Assembly (NCBI RefSeq): GCF_002775205.1
Contig: NC_036447.1
Location: 13,002,501-13,066,500, forward strand
Reading direction: 5' to 3'
Source: Xiphophorus maculatus
Taxonomy: Eukaryota > Chordata > Actinopteri > Cyprinodontiformes > Poeciliidae
DNA: 64,000 nt
In this document: piece by piece, positions 26,388-37,847 of the stretch
How the letters are laid out: each line of letters begins with the position of its first letter
Position numbering within the stretch: position 1 is the first letter of the stretch
Notes under the pieces: model-generated
The model's input: the letters and a program-made list of their open reading frames with translations, nothing else
Told to the model about the DNA's origin: nothing
The model's database searches: none
Translations under genes and position numbers: made by a program

Positions 26388-29300
26388 CAACCTGTTATGC
26401 TGATAAAATGCTTTTAAGCTCAGTGAAGACCAGTTAATGAGGAACAACCAGCAGTGTGACCATAGATGAAGTCCTGCTGTGGCTCCGGCCTCTCCCTGTA
26501 CACAGATCATACTTTTCTCATTGTTTAAGTTTACTACATGTATAAAATGTGCTTCTGCGTTAAAGTACATGAACTTCTCTCACTAAGAGCTGATGCTGCC
26601 CTACAGCTTGTGCTTGTGATGACTGTAATTAAACAGAATGCACAATAGATTAATTCATCTTAAAACAAGAACAAAACAAGGGACAACAGGCACAAAGGAA
26701 ATAGGTAAAAACACAATGTTCTGATTGTGGAGTGATCATTTTCTAATTTTAACACTATTGCATCAAAGAATTAGCTTTTTGTTCCCATGTCTCTACTGAA
26801 TCATTGGAAGATGGGTTTCCCCTGCTGCGGTAACATTTTATTTTATTTTTTTAAATAATAAAAAATCAGGTGCATCTATGCAAAAGCTGAAAATTATAAA
26901 GCATTCTGAAGAAAGGTGATTTCCATTCATATCAATCATTCTTCATAATACTCACATTTATAGAAAAAGACATGAATAGAGAAGTAAACCGTAACTGTTT
27001 TCCTCTGGATTGAAACTAAAGATTAGCATTATTGAAAATTTACATTATATTTGTCATGCTGCCTTTTTGTTTCTCTGTTAAATTATATGTGAAGCAACAC
27101 TACCTTGAGTTTTGTTAACAGTTATGCTTGGTTCCCATATTATATCCATTGAATGTTTAAAAAAGACTAAATGTTTATTGTATTATGTTTTGGTGCTGCT
27201 GCAAATTAAAACGTGTTAACATCACTGGGAACTGTTTTTGACAGAAATAAACAATAATCCTGATTAAAAATGGAGCTGAACCTGCTTAGCATAAGTAAAC
27301 AGAGGGACATCTAATGCAACTGAAGTAAGCGAACAAATCATACAAATGATGCAAAACACAATATAGTGTGATAAAAAAAAAATCCTCTGAGAATAATGCA
27401 TTATTGAATAAAATTATATGTGAGATTTTAGAATTTTTAATGATTAATTTTCAAATATATTACATATTGTTGGAATACTTATCAATAAAGATAAATAAGC
27501 TGATGCATTTTTTAGTACATAAATGTGTATGATGCTGATGCTGGGAGGAACAAAATGAGGATATAATTGGGTAAAGGAAAAATTGAGTTCCCACCAGGTC
27601 ATTTTTAACCCCTTAACCTTAACTGAGCATTTTTCCATTGTATTTTCCGGGTGTGAAGGTTAAAAGGTTTTAATAACCTAGACCTAGATGAGAATTATGC
27701 AAAATTGTGTTTGAAACAAAGAGTGGCTTGTGAGATTTAAGTTTGGATGACTCAAATGTCCACTTACTTTGCACATAGTGTATATTCACAGATGCAGAAC
27801 TGGTATGCAGTCCTTGTTAAATGTTTTCTGATTTGACTCAAAATGTCTGCTGGGGAATTGGCTAGTTGCATATTCAAATACGGATTGTTCAGCATCTGGT
27901 TTACTAAGGTTTGTCTGCTCACTGCTGCTGCTGCTACAGTCAGGCTATAGTACAGCCAAGATTACAGCTATAAGCATCTGTAGCACATTTCTACTATTTG
28001 TTCTCTACACTTTCCACGTGACTTATTATATATTTTTTTTATATATATATATATATTTATATATATGTTGTTGCAGGTAACTGACTCATTCATGTGGTAA
28101 AAGTGCTGCTACTGCTCATGAAAAAATAAGTGAACTATTTATTGATGAAAAATGCTTTAATGGATGAAAAATAGATCAGTTGCTATTTCTGTAACATTAT
28201 TAACATTTGCACAAGTTATTGCATTTCTCAAAATAAGTACAAATCTGTGCACTACTTTAAACAATATCAAGAGCGATAGCTGAGGTTCACCTGAGAGAAA
28301 CTGTTCAGTTTTGGAGACATTTTCAGGATGTGGTAAAGAAATGCAACAAATGCACTTTGACTACTTCTTCGACATTTTTGTCTCTACTGACTCAAGAAAT
28401 GAAATGAAGACTGTTACGTTTTTCGTGGAATTGTTATTCAGCTTTCAAAAGTATAGACATTACAAAAGCAAGTAATGTTATAAAACAGCAGAGAATTGTA
28501 TGGAAGAAATTAATGCATGTCCACAAGGATAAGAAATGAGAAACTGCTACTATGGTGAGCAAAAATAGATAAATATTGTGGAAGCTAAACTAGCAGTTTA
28601 ATTTTAATTCTTACACAAAATTTGTCCATTTTAACTTTTGGTGATGGAGAAATGGTAACAAATGAATCTAAACTTTTCATCATTGACTGGTTTTATGAAT
28701 GTACGGTGGCTCATCCTGGACTTTTACTGACTAAAACAACTTGAAAAGAGACATAGAAATGAAAAGAGTATAGAATGTATCTTTCATATATCAGAGTTAA
28801 GGCTAACCTGGACAATGAATTTCTGTATTTTCTCAGAATCAACTAAAAACAGGGATCATGCTAAAGCAGAATGGTTTCTAATTTAGCAGGGGATTTAAGA
28901 TTTGTTCTTTTCTGTTGTTCGACATTTGAGTCCTTTGATTACTTCTGAAAAACTTGCAGATAGCTTCAAACAGGCATAAACAGCCTGAGTGGGATGAAGG
29001 GCTTTAAGAAGTCTTTTTGGTGAAGCAGCATATCAGCTGAAAGCTGGTCCTCTTTCAGATGGTGAATCTGAAGCAACAACATCTGTACTCCAAGTGTCTC
29101 TTATCCATTGACATGTCCAAAAAATGACTTGTAAAATCCAGCAAACTTTACTGGGGAGGTAAAGTTTGTTTAATAACAAACAGTGATCTTTGCATGCTGT
29201 ATGTGTGTCTACAAAGCAGGCCTTGAGGTGATGGAGTCTCTTTGTTTTCTTGCCTTAAGACAATTTCTGTGCTCCTTTTATTGCGCGTCTGTCACCACTG

Positions 29301-29900
29301 CTGTTCTTCTGTGAGGGAGGAGGGAGGAGGATGGCGGCGATGATGAAGGGTTTTCTGAAAGTTTTCCCATCACACAACTTATAATCAATACTTGACATGG
29401 TTAGATTGGATTTTACTTTTAGCACATTTCCACTTTAATTCTTTCCTGAGAGAAACAAAGTGTGATTGATTTGCAGCTTTAGCACATGCCATCATTGCAA
29501 AAAGATTTTGAAAGTGAACTTTTTTTCTATGGTTATCAATGAAACCAAACTATAAAATAATGCATGTTGAAATGCAGTATTTCAACATGCATTTGAAATA
29601 ATGCATGAAAAAAACCATGACGGTATTGAGGTTACCTGTATAGCAGCTAAGGGGATTTCCATTCAGCAAAGTTTCGATGTTCTCTAGAAGAAATCATGTT
29701 TTTTAAATTAAGAGTTCAATAACTGTACATTAGCTATCATTTAAGATGCTGTTAGTAAGTCATTGTTAAAATTAGGACTTTTTAACAGCAAAAGCAATGT
29801 CCAAAGTATTCTTTATTTTTACAAACACATTTTTTCCTTCTGAAAAGAATATTAAAATCACCTGTAATCCTGACTTTAACCAGATATAAAAGCTATGGTG
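26388..29900. other. Intergenic DNA between the convergent fam114a1 and tmem156 genes
   Basis: AT-rich, with no recognised exon. A (TA)n-rich run lies at about 28028-28068 and a 15-bp hairpin at 29559-29593. Undetected tmem156 3' exons and its 3' UTR may occupy the right part. Confidence 0.6.
29559..29593. repeat. Perfect 15-bp hairpin, 5-nt loop
   Basis: Arms 29559-29573 and 29579-29593 are exact reverse complements around GCAGT. Confidence 0.95.
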
Positions 29901-30043
29901 AGACCTTCCAACTTCAATATAAACAGGTTTTTAAGCAACGCTCCATTCACAGTTTTTTGTTATTGTTTTGAGAGACCGCTGTCTTATGATTAATTTTAAA
30001 GTATGAGCATCTCTAGGAAGATCCAACATTAGTGTTTCCTTAC

Positions 30044-33000
30044 CTCTGCTTTCAATTTCTATTATGGGCGAAAGTCCTGACATAAAAAGACAACCAGGCA
30101 TCAAATGATTACACAACCTTGTAAATTACTTTTAATATAAGCTGCATTTTTGTTAGAACTTACCAGTCCAAGACCGGAGCCGATTCAAACGGTACGTTGT
30201 TTCTGTTGGGTAATATGTTTGTTAGAATAGCTCAATAGATGCAATGAAATACAGGCTGAAGATTGAACAAGTAGTTTTGAGAATTTTAATTCTTGTCTGA
30301 AAATGCACCAAAGCAATTGAGAGGAATTGTAATAGATACTACAGTTTTGTTAGAACCTACCAGGCCAAGACTGACGTCGATTTAAATGGTACGCTGTTTC
30401 TGTTGGATAATATATTTGTTAGAAAAACACTTTGGTGTAAACATATTCTGTCCTCTATAAAACTAAGCAACATCAAAACATATTAATATTACTTTGGAAA
30501 ATTTGCTTTTTACAGAACAACTTGTTTGAAAAACAAAGCCACAAACTGCTTTATACCATACAAGGTTGCTAGATGTATAAGTATTTGTTTTAATTACTTA
30601 GAGATCATCAAAAACATATTCTGGACTTGCTAGCTGGCTAGCTAGACTAGCTAGCTGGGAGCAGCAGGGAGATAGTCTAGCTAGCTAGGCTAGAATGGCC
30701 GCTGTTTCCTGAAAAATGCACCAAAGCAACTGAGAAAAACTAAAAGATACAGAATTTTTGTGGTGCCTAAATGCAGTAGCTAGCTACCTTGGTAGCTAGG
30801 TACCTAGCTACTTAGGTAGCAGTCTAGCTTACCTAGCTAGCTAGATACCTAGTCAGGTAGGTTTACCTTTTAACTGCCGATTGGGAGGCTGGTACTCAAT
30901 GTGATGCACAATAGTTTTATCTGTGGAAGAACATAGCTTATTTTATCTGCTTTCATCAAAATGTAAGGTCGATTCACGTGTTAAAGTGTGTTTTCCTCTC
31001 TTACTGTTTAAGCGTGTCCCCAGATAGATTTTTCCAAACACAGTTGTGACAACAATCAGGAACACCACACACAGCAGAACCAGAAAGATCCACCTGTAGC
31101 TGCACCATCCTGGAGGGCAAACAGGGACTTTTAGATGATTGGTTCGTTTACAGAACATACTTAATACACATGCATGGAGTGAAAAGAATCTATAAAGATC
31201 AGAAATGAAAAATGAAAATGAAACGTGTTGGGGTTCTGGAAAAGCTTGATGGAAGGAGAAGGAAAAAACACTAGGTTAAGTGACATCCAATGTTCCTCTT
31301 CCACACTGGAAAATATGACATGGTTCAGGCTCTAAGTATAGGGAGCACTTAAGAGCGGAACACAAGGAAGTATAGCCAAAATCAATACCAGAGATCTAGA
31401 GGATTAGGATGTAGTGTGGTCTTGGAAAGATCAAGCAGTGCAAAGGGAGGGGAGAGACACAGCAGAGATTCAAGTCATCACAAGGAGAATTGAAGGAAAT
31501 TTGTCCTATTTAAAAAAATGAGTCCAGAGAGGACTGAGAATAAGGACAGTTTGAAGTGAAATGAAAACAGATAGATTTGTTTCTTTGTCTCTTATTGACT
31601 CTCCTCAGCTGCACTGAGTCCACATGGAGAACTGAGAAAAAAACCCAACTCCCCTTTATCCTTACACCTACCTCTATCTGCCTGTTTCCATGACAGCCTT
31701 TCTGTTTCTGTTCCTGTCAAAACAGTTTGATTGGCGAGCCAAAGGAGGCAGCGGCTTTGATTGGCCGAGTTGGATGATTGAATGAGAGGAAGACAGCAGT
31801 AGAAAGCCTGTTCCTGGTTTGCTTTGTCCTCCTCTTCAGGTGGTTGGAGGTACAGGGACCTCTGACCGCTGTAGCCAAACAAAGTATGATTCACGGCCTC
31901 GGTGTCGTTCACTTGGAAGACCACTGACACCTCCAGAAGTACCACCAGAACTGTGGATGAGAGCGGAAATTATCTCTTAATTTTAAAATTAAGAGATAAT
32001 TAACCATGACCGCATGGTGCGGTACAGATAAAAATATACAGATAAAAATAGATAAGGTTGCACTGTTATAGAAGGATCAAACTAAATGACTCCTGTTTTA
32101 AGTACCGGTAGCTAGGATCATCAAAATAATTTCTATTTGATACATCCCAGAATAATGAGACAGAAAGGACTGAGGCTTTAAGATGCCTGCAATAAAACAT
32201 TGACTTTGTTGTCCTTAAGCCCCTTCACACCTAATTTGAAGGGGTTCAGCACATATTTCATAATTTGACAAATCTGGGCAAATTAGTACATTTATCCCAA
32301 TGATGGCTGAAGCTTTTGTTGAAATTAACTCATCCTAAGAGGCAGTGGTAGTTTTTGATTCAAACTTTATTTGTTTTCTGCCCAGGCCAGCACACTGCAA
32401 AACATTTCAAGGTGGTTTAACTTGAAAATGAAAGTTTACCAGCTGCCTTGAAAATGCAATTCAAGTCAACAAGAAAATTGTTTTGGTTTTAGCTCAGAAA
32501 TTAAAGTTCATGAAGTTGATTTAACAACAAGAGATAAGTTGTCTAAACTTTGTTTTTTAAATTCATTAATCTTGAAATGTGAGTTTTAACTTAATGCTGC
32601 AATATAAACCAAATAATTATTTCACAATATGCAAGAAAAAACTGCCCTCACCTAGTTAAGGCAAATGTTTATTTTAATGCAACTATTAGCTTGCAAAGCT
32701 TGCGCACAATGTCCTGTTCACACTAAAATGTTTTAGAGCAGAATTCATTGGGATTTTTAATAAAATTCACTGTCAGATAAGACATTTTGTTCATGCAGTT
32801 TAAGACAAGAATTTAAATTATTCTAAAGTAAAATAAAGAGTTATTTTAAGTTAATAATATGAGTGAAAATAATAGAAAACTCTGTGCTCTTTAATAATAC
32901 ACAAGAGTCGGATCAATGTAATGCACTTCCATCTCAGGATGCTAAAATTTGCCGCTAAGCATTCTGGGAAATAGTTCCCACGCCTATCTTTTTCTTCTTT

Positions 33001-36000
33001 CAGTTTTTTAAGTACTAACCTAAAACCTCTAGTTTATTCAACTCTTGGAGGTTTGCCAAAATTATTAAAAAGTTAACACAACTTGCTACTGTAAATGTAT
33101 TTTTCACAAACTCACACATTTAGGTTTAAAATCAAAAACGCGCAAAATTTAATTGACTTAAAGAGTAGAAGATAATAGTCACTATTAGATGAGGCTCAAA
33201 TGTTTTACAGTGCACAAGATTCAGTGCAAAAGAATTAGAAAGTTTCCTCTTGTGATTCAACTTCTAAATCAAATGAGTATTTCCATATTTTTATAAACAT
33301 ATCTCACTACTAATTGATGATTAGTAGTGAGATATGATGTTACTAAGACTGAAACTGCACAGCAGCATAATTAAAATGTGTTACCTGGTGATGAGAGGTT
33401 GCTGTGAAGTTCCTCCATGTTCTTGTCTGTTTCACACATGAACAAGTCTGACCTTGAATCTCCTTGGACTTTTTGCGTTTCAGGATGTAAACCTGCTGCG
33501 TTTCTTTTTGCCTCTTGTGTGCAGATCTGCTCCAACTGTTCAAGTTCTGGACTTGAAGTAGGATTACAGATGGCCTTTCTTTTATCTTTACCCTTTATTG
33601 GCTGCACATTTCCCCCTTTCCGTTCCTGATGCATCGGTTCGTAAGGTCGGTGGGGAAGGCAGTGGAAATTCACCTTTGAAACTAAACAGATGGAGAGAAG
33701 GGAACAGTTAAAACGACAATCTCCCAGCAGCAGCAGCAGTAGGCACAAAGTAGGAAAACATCACATGCTCTCAAGTCAGACATCAGAGGAGGATCTTAAA
33801 ATGGAAGTTGTTTCCGTCAGTTTGTATCTTTCAGGGAGAGACACTCAAGGGAAGAGCAAGAAGGATGAACAAGGAGAGAAACCACTGAAGGCAAGCAACA
33901 TGAGAACAAAGGTTAAAAAAGGCACTTGTATAAATAACTGTGCTTTCACACAACAATAAAAAAAACATCCTCTCACAGCTGCCAGTCATGGTGGATCTAA
34001 TTTTTGACTTTTGAGCAGTGGTTCTCAAACTTTTGCAACAAACAACCTCAGCAAATAATACCGCTATAATCAAGGGAATTTCAAAACTGTAGCACAACAG
34101 GAACTGGACTTTTTAATTCTGTTGCATTTGTGTCAAAAAGACAAGAAGGATATGAATTAATAACATTTTTACTGGACATTTCTATGTAAACTAGCAAAGT
34201 AAAAGGGAAGTACCCGAGAGTTCAAATGGAAAAGTTGAAGGTTTTTCTCAACAACCCAAACGTCAAAATCCAAATAAACTAATTCTTTGCACACCTGATG
34301 GTTTTTATCTGATTAAGACTGTAACACACCCAACTACCCTCAGGGTAAGTTACTGTTTAGTGTCTGACTAAAAACCAAAGAGCTAGGCAGGCCTATGCTT
34401 TACATTGCTTTACATAGCATTAAATCTCGCCATCTTGTAGGACAAACAAGCAAAACTATGGCGACACATGCAGGAATATCTGAGACAGAGAGTATTAAAA
34501 CAGTTATTAAAGAAAGGCAGCATGGTTTTCAAAGAAAACCTGAAATTTAATCTTGTGACAAGACCATACCAGATTATGAGTGCTAAACCTTATGAGCAAA
34601 TAATATGAGCAAATAATTAGTAAATATTAATTTGTAAATAGTTTCTCTGGAAGCTGTGTTGCAGTAAACCCAAATTAAACATACCAATCCTGCTACATCT
34701 GAGAAAACCGACAGCTACTGCATTTGTTTGTTTTTTTAAATTCATGCGCATGTGGTAAGGCATTAAGTGGTTTAAGTTTCAAAAGTAGATGTCTAGCCCA
34801 GTTTTATAAAAGTGTTATCAGTAAGTCTGGAACAAGATTTAACCCAAACTGTGGTCTGGTGAAGAAAACCCAAACAGAAATTGCTCTTGCTTCAGAAAGC
34901 ATGTCAGTAGCAGAGGCAACTTGCTGCTTTATTACATAAATCCTCCTAAAGTGTGACAAGTTAATTCCTCTGTTTTTATCTCATCTACTTGTCTCTGATT
35001 GCCATAGTTAACAGCAGTTCAGAGATTTTGTTTTGCTTATCAAAAAAACATCTACATATCATCAATTTAACAGCAGTGTATTGTTCAGTTCTGCATGTTC
35101 TCCACTCTCACAGGCGAGAAGGACACCATCTAGTACTTAGTTTGCTGCCGACACCCTGCTCCTGTTCTCTTTTGAGTGGCATCTGACCAAACCACAGATG
35201 GATGTGCTGCAACAGTCTTTAAATGTTGGTTAACTCTGCATTCTACCTGGAAATGGCTGATACAAGCATTTATTATGAAAACAACTTTAGTCACATCGAG
35301 CACCAGCAGCGACAGTTGTGACTAAGTTTGAAACCCTTATCATTAAGGTGCAACCAAAAACATTTTTTAAAAATGTACTTGGACTTTTTTAGGTTGTTGA
35401 GAGAAAGTGAAGTAAAATCCTCAGACACCATGGTTTTTTTCAAATATGTGTTGCAATATTGCTTCCCATTTTCACTTAGATTTTGTAATTCCCACGTTTA
35501 AAACTCTAAAATCAAACGGGAACAATGCAGGACAAGTTGAGAGATTCTCACGCCTTGTCCTCATAGTTCAAAATGACTGCCATGTGTTTAAAATTGTGTA
35601 TTTGCACTGCTCATTAATTCATTCATATGCATTGTAGCCACTTAACTTCCTGAGTGTTGGTGTCTGAATGTATGAAATACAAAGAAGAAGTTGCAGTATA
35701 TTGTGTTGCTAATAGTAGTTGCTCATCTGCATCTGGAACACAGTTGATCTTGGTTTGGTGATGTTTCCATATCCATGTTCTGACTTTAAAGTTAAATAAG
35801 AAGTCGTTGGCACTTGTTCCTGGTTGAATGCTACTTGTTTTAGTTTGTGATGGAAGTTCTTCAAACATATCAATCTGCACTTGAGAAGGATTTCTGTTTT
35901 GAGCAGAGTGAGTTTATAGTAGTGTTCTTGAACGCCTCCTCTTGTGGATGCTAATTAGCTCTGTATTTGACTTGTAAACTTTTGATACAAACATTTGTTA

Positions 36001-36307
36001 TAACTGCAACTAAAGATGACCCAGGTATCACCAGCAGCGCCTGGACCACGGTTTGAGAACGACAGCTTTAGAGAGAGACTACACAAAACGCCAAGGAACA
36101 CAAAAAAATTTTGATGTTAGCTTTGAGCAGATGAAGAAGTGGATCTGACTTGACCCAGTACACAGAGGCATGTGGACAGAGTGAAAAGTGTTCAGTTCAA
36201 GTTGTTCTGATTGACCCACCTGAGTATATCCTGAATAACTCTGGCAGGCAGATGATGAAGGCGAGGAAAACCAGAAGGAGAAGTTTAGTCACAGCAGCTC
36301 TTGCCAT
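30044..36307 (-). CDS. tmem156: TMEM156-like single-pass membrane protein (3' end unresolved)
   Basis: Minus-strand exons, all GT-AG and all joined in phase 1: 36307-36220, 33681-33385, 31950-31672, 31109-31005, 30399-30361, 30202-30164, 30076-30044. Together they give about 293 codons without a stop; human TMEM156 is 296 aa. Seen: signal peptide/anchor MARAAVTKLLLLVFLAFIIC followed by LPE (human has a similar hydrophobic start ending in LPE); a hydrophilic 99-residue exon 2; exon 3 with four N-glycosylation sequons (NDT, NHT, NQS, NQT) and several Cys; exon 4 with CSYRW, then a membrane span WIFLVLLCVVFLIVVTTVFG and a short basic cytoplasmic start. Position between fam114a1 and klhl5, on the opposite strand, matches human. 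The family evolves fast and its function is unclear. The last exon was not found with confidence; 29868 downward and the 29340 area offer open phase-1 candidates. Exons 5 and 6 are tandem duplicates (see findings). Confidence 0.8.
30164..30202 (-). other. tmem156: tmem156 39-nt cytoplasmic exon, downstream copy
   Basis: Acceptor CCAACAG and a strong donor, GTAAGT, flank a 39-nt phase 1-1 exon reading TTYRLNRLRSWT. It is the partner of the copy at 30361-30399; surrounding intron sequence is also duplicated. Confidence 0.65.
30361..30399 (-). other. tmem156: tmem156 39-nt cytoplasmic exon, upstream copy
   Basis: Acceptor CCAACAG and donor GTAGGT flank a 39-nt phase 1-1 exon reading TAYHLNRRQSWP between the split codons. 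It is 31/39 identical to the exon 197 bp further down the gene. Adding or skipping it keeps the frame. Confidence 0.6.
30625..30865. repeat. CTAG/TAGC-rich palindromic low-complexity array
   Basis: Two blocks (about 30627-30692 and 30776-30862) made mostly of GCTAGCTAG, CTAGCTAC and TACCTAG words, separated by a decayed copy of the tmem156 intron repeat. Each word is self-complementary, so the region can fold on itself many ways. Located in the tmem156 intron after the membrane-span exon. Confidence 0.85.
31968..32001. repeat. Perfect 34-bp palindrome without spacer
   Basis: AATTATCTCTTAATTTT (31968-31984) is followed at once by its exact reverse complement (31985-32001). It begins 18 bp upstream of the tmem156 exon 3 acceptor (AG at 31951-31952, minus strand), in the polypyrimidine/branch region. 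Confidence 0.95.
33298..33336. repeat. Perfect 17-bp hairpin, 5-nt loop
   Basis: Arms 33298-33314 and 33320-33336 are exact reverse complements around TGATG, in the intron just after tmem156 exon 2. Confidence 0.95.
34016..36065. mobile_element. hAT-like non-autonomous element of about 2.05 kb
   Basis: The left end CAGTGGTTCTCAAACTTTT and the reversed right end CTGTCGTTCTCAAACCGTGG form imperfect terminal repeats. Flanking 8-mers CTTTTGAG (34008-34015) and CTTTAGAG (36066-36073) match at 7 of 8, the hAT duplication length. No transposase frame is recognisable inside. It fills most of the first coding intron of tmem156. Confidence 0.65.
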
Positions 36308-36523
36308 GGTCGTACAATCAGGTCTCACACATTGGTTCACACGAGCCACACTGACATGTGGCTCGTAGGAACTCCTTCCTTGTTCAGACACGCAATCTCC
36401 TGTGTTCACATCACGTCTGCACCCATCAGTGTTTCTCCCGCAGTTTTCAAGGAGCTCTAATGATTTCGTTCATAGATTGTGCCGTTGAAGGCGACTGAGC
36501 GGGTATGTTATACAGAGCAACTT

Positions 36524-36542
36524 CACTTCCTATTGCACTTCC
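36524..36542 (-). promoter_or_regulatory. tmem156: Paired ETS-type motifs upstream of tmem156
   Basis: Two CACTTCC cores (36524-36530 and 36536-36542; GGAAGTG on the gene's strand), 12 bp apart and about 220 nt upstream of the tmem156 start codon. GGAAGTG is the ETS/PU.1 core. A role is inferred; short motifs of this kind also occur by chance. Confidence 0.3.
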
Positions 36543-37225
36543 TGTAATCTTCTCAGAAAGACTTAGAAACAGAGAGAAACAAGATTTCAGATGTTTTCTG
36601 CCAGCTGACTGTAAGTACTGGAAACAAATGTCTCTATTTGAGTCTTAAAGATGGCAAGTCTGCTTACAAGAAATGTTCATTTAATTAGGATTTTTGGTCT
36701 AGTGTTTGCCCAAGATAGATAGGTACTAATGTCATTAGATGTTTACATGCAGCAAAGGAAATAGCGTAAATGCAAACTCAAAAGAATATCATGGTAGTGA
36801 CATAACTTTTTGTTTTTGTTTTTCTAAAACCCGGGCTACAAGTCAGTTTGCACTGGATATAGCATGCCTCAGTGCTTCTGCTTTCATTGTGGAAATAAAG
36901 AAGGTAAGAAGCACCGGTGTGCCGTTAGTCATATGCATTGATCACCAGATCATCAGCATGCCTGAGAGCTTCAGACAAGTGATTGTGTTTTTATAGCTGC
37001 ACATCAGTCTAGGATGGATTTTACAGCTACTGGCAAACAGTTTAAGCTCACTTATACTATAATGAAGAAGATTATTTGTGGCTGCAAACAGTTAAAGACA
37101 GCCACCAATTTCCACCTTACTTGGATGAGCATGACCTTCTCTGTAAACTAAAGTATTTAACAGTTAAAATAAAAGCATGCCTCAGACAGCTAAATTGGGT
37201 AATGCCACAATCTTTAGAACAGCAA

Positions 37226-37847
37226 TTAAAGGGGCAGTGTTGTGTGTTTTCCAGGCACTAGTGCCATTTTACAGCATAATCAAGTAGCAATGTTAAGTTG
37301 TTATAAAAGTGCTTTATATGCATATCATGTATGACTTAAAATAAAATTTACTTAGTAATTTAACACCTTGAAATTGGGGCTGTGTCTCTTTAAAAACTTC
37401 TTCTCTTTCGGAAACTCCCCCTTAAGGAAGTCATCACAACATCACTCCTCTATTGACCCTTTATCAATGTTTTCACCAACGTTGCACTGAGAAGAAGCTC
37501 GTATAATGAGCTCAGCAGGTGTGCAGTTCCACCAGGTGTTTGATAATTGCTGCTGGTGAATCTGACAGGAATGAATGTGGGAGTTAAGGAGGAGGGATGC
37601 TGTATGAAACGAAAGCTCAGAAGCTTGAAAACTGAAGCTCTGAGGTGGAGCTGCGTCTTTAAGGCGGGGCTAGGTCCACCCAGGTGTTTTGTACAGCTAA
37701 ATGGTAGCCATGGAGATTAAAGAATTTCTCAAAAATGCATGAAACAATTAAGGAAACACTACAGGTAGGGTCTTGATGAGGGAATAATATTATAACATGA
37801 TGTAAAACTCAAAAAAAGTAAATTTAACATAACACTGCCCCTTTAAA
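37226..37847. mobile_element. MITE of about 620 bp with TTAAAGGGGCAGTG terminal repeats
   Basis: The left end is TTAAAGGGGCAGTGTTGTGT; the right end reversed is TTTAAAGGGGCAGTGTTATG. Noncoding between. The TTAA at both borders is what piggyBac-type elements target, but superfamily assignment is a guess. Confidence 0.6.

Noticed and set aside
29000..29900. Several phase-1 compatible candidates for the last tmem156 exon (for example 29868 downward, 29340 downward, 29080 downward)
   Set aside because: Each has an AG acceptor and a short open tail, but none has both a good polypyrimidine tract and a recognisable C-terminus; choosing one would be a guess.
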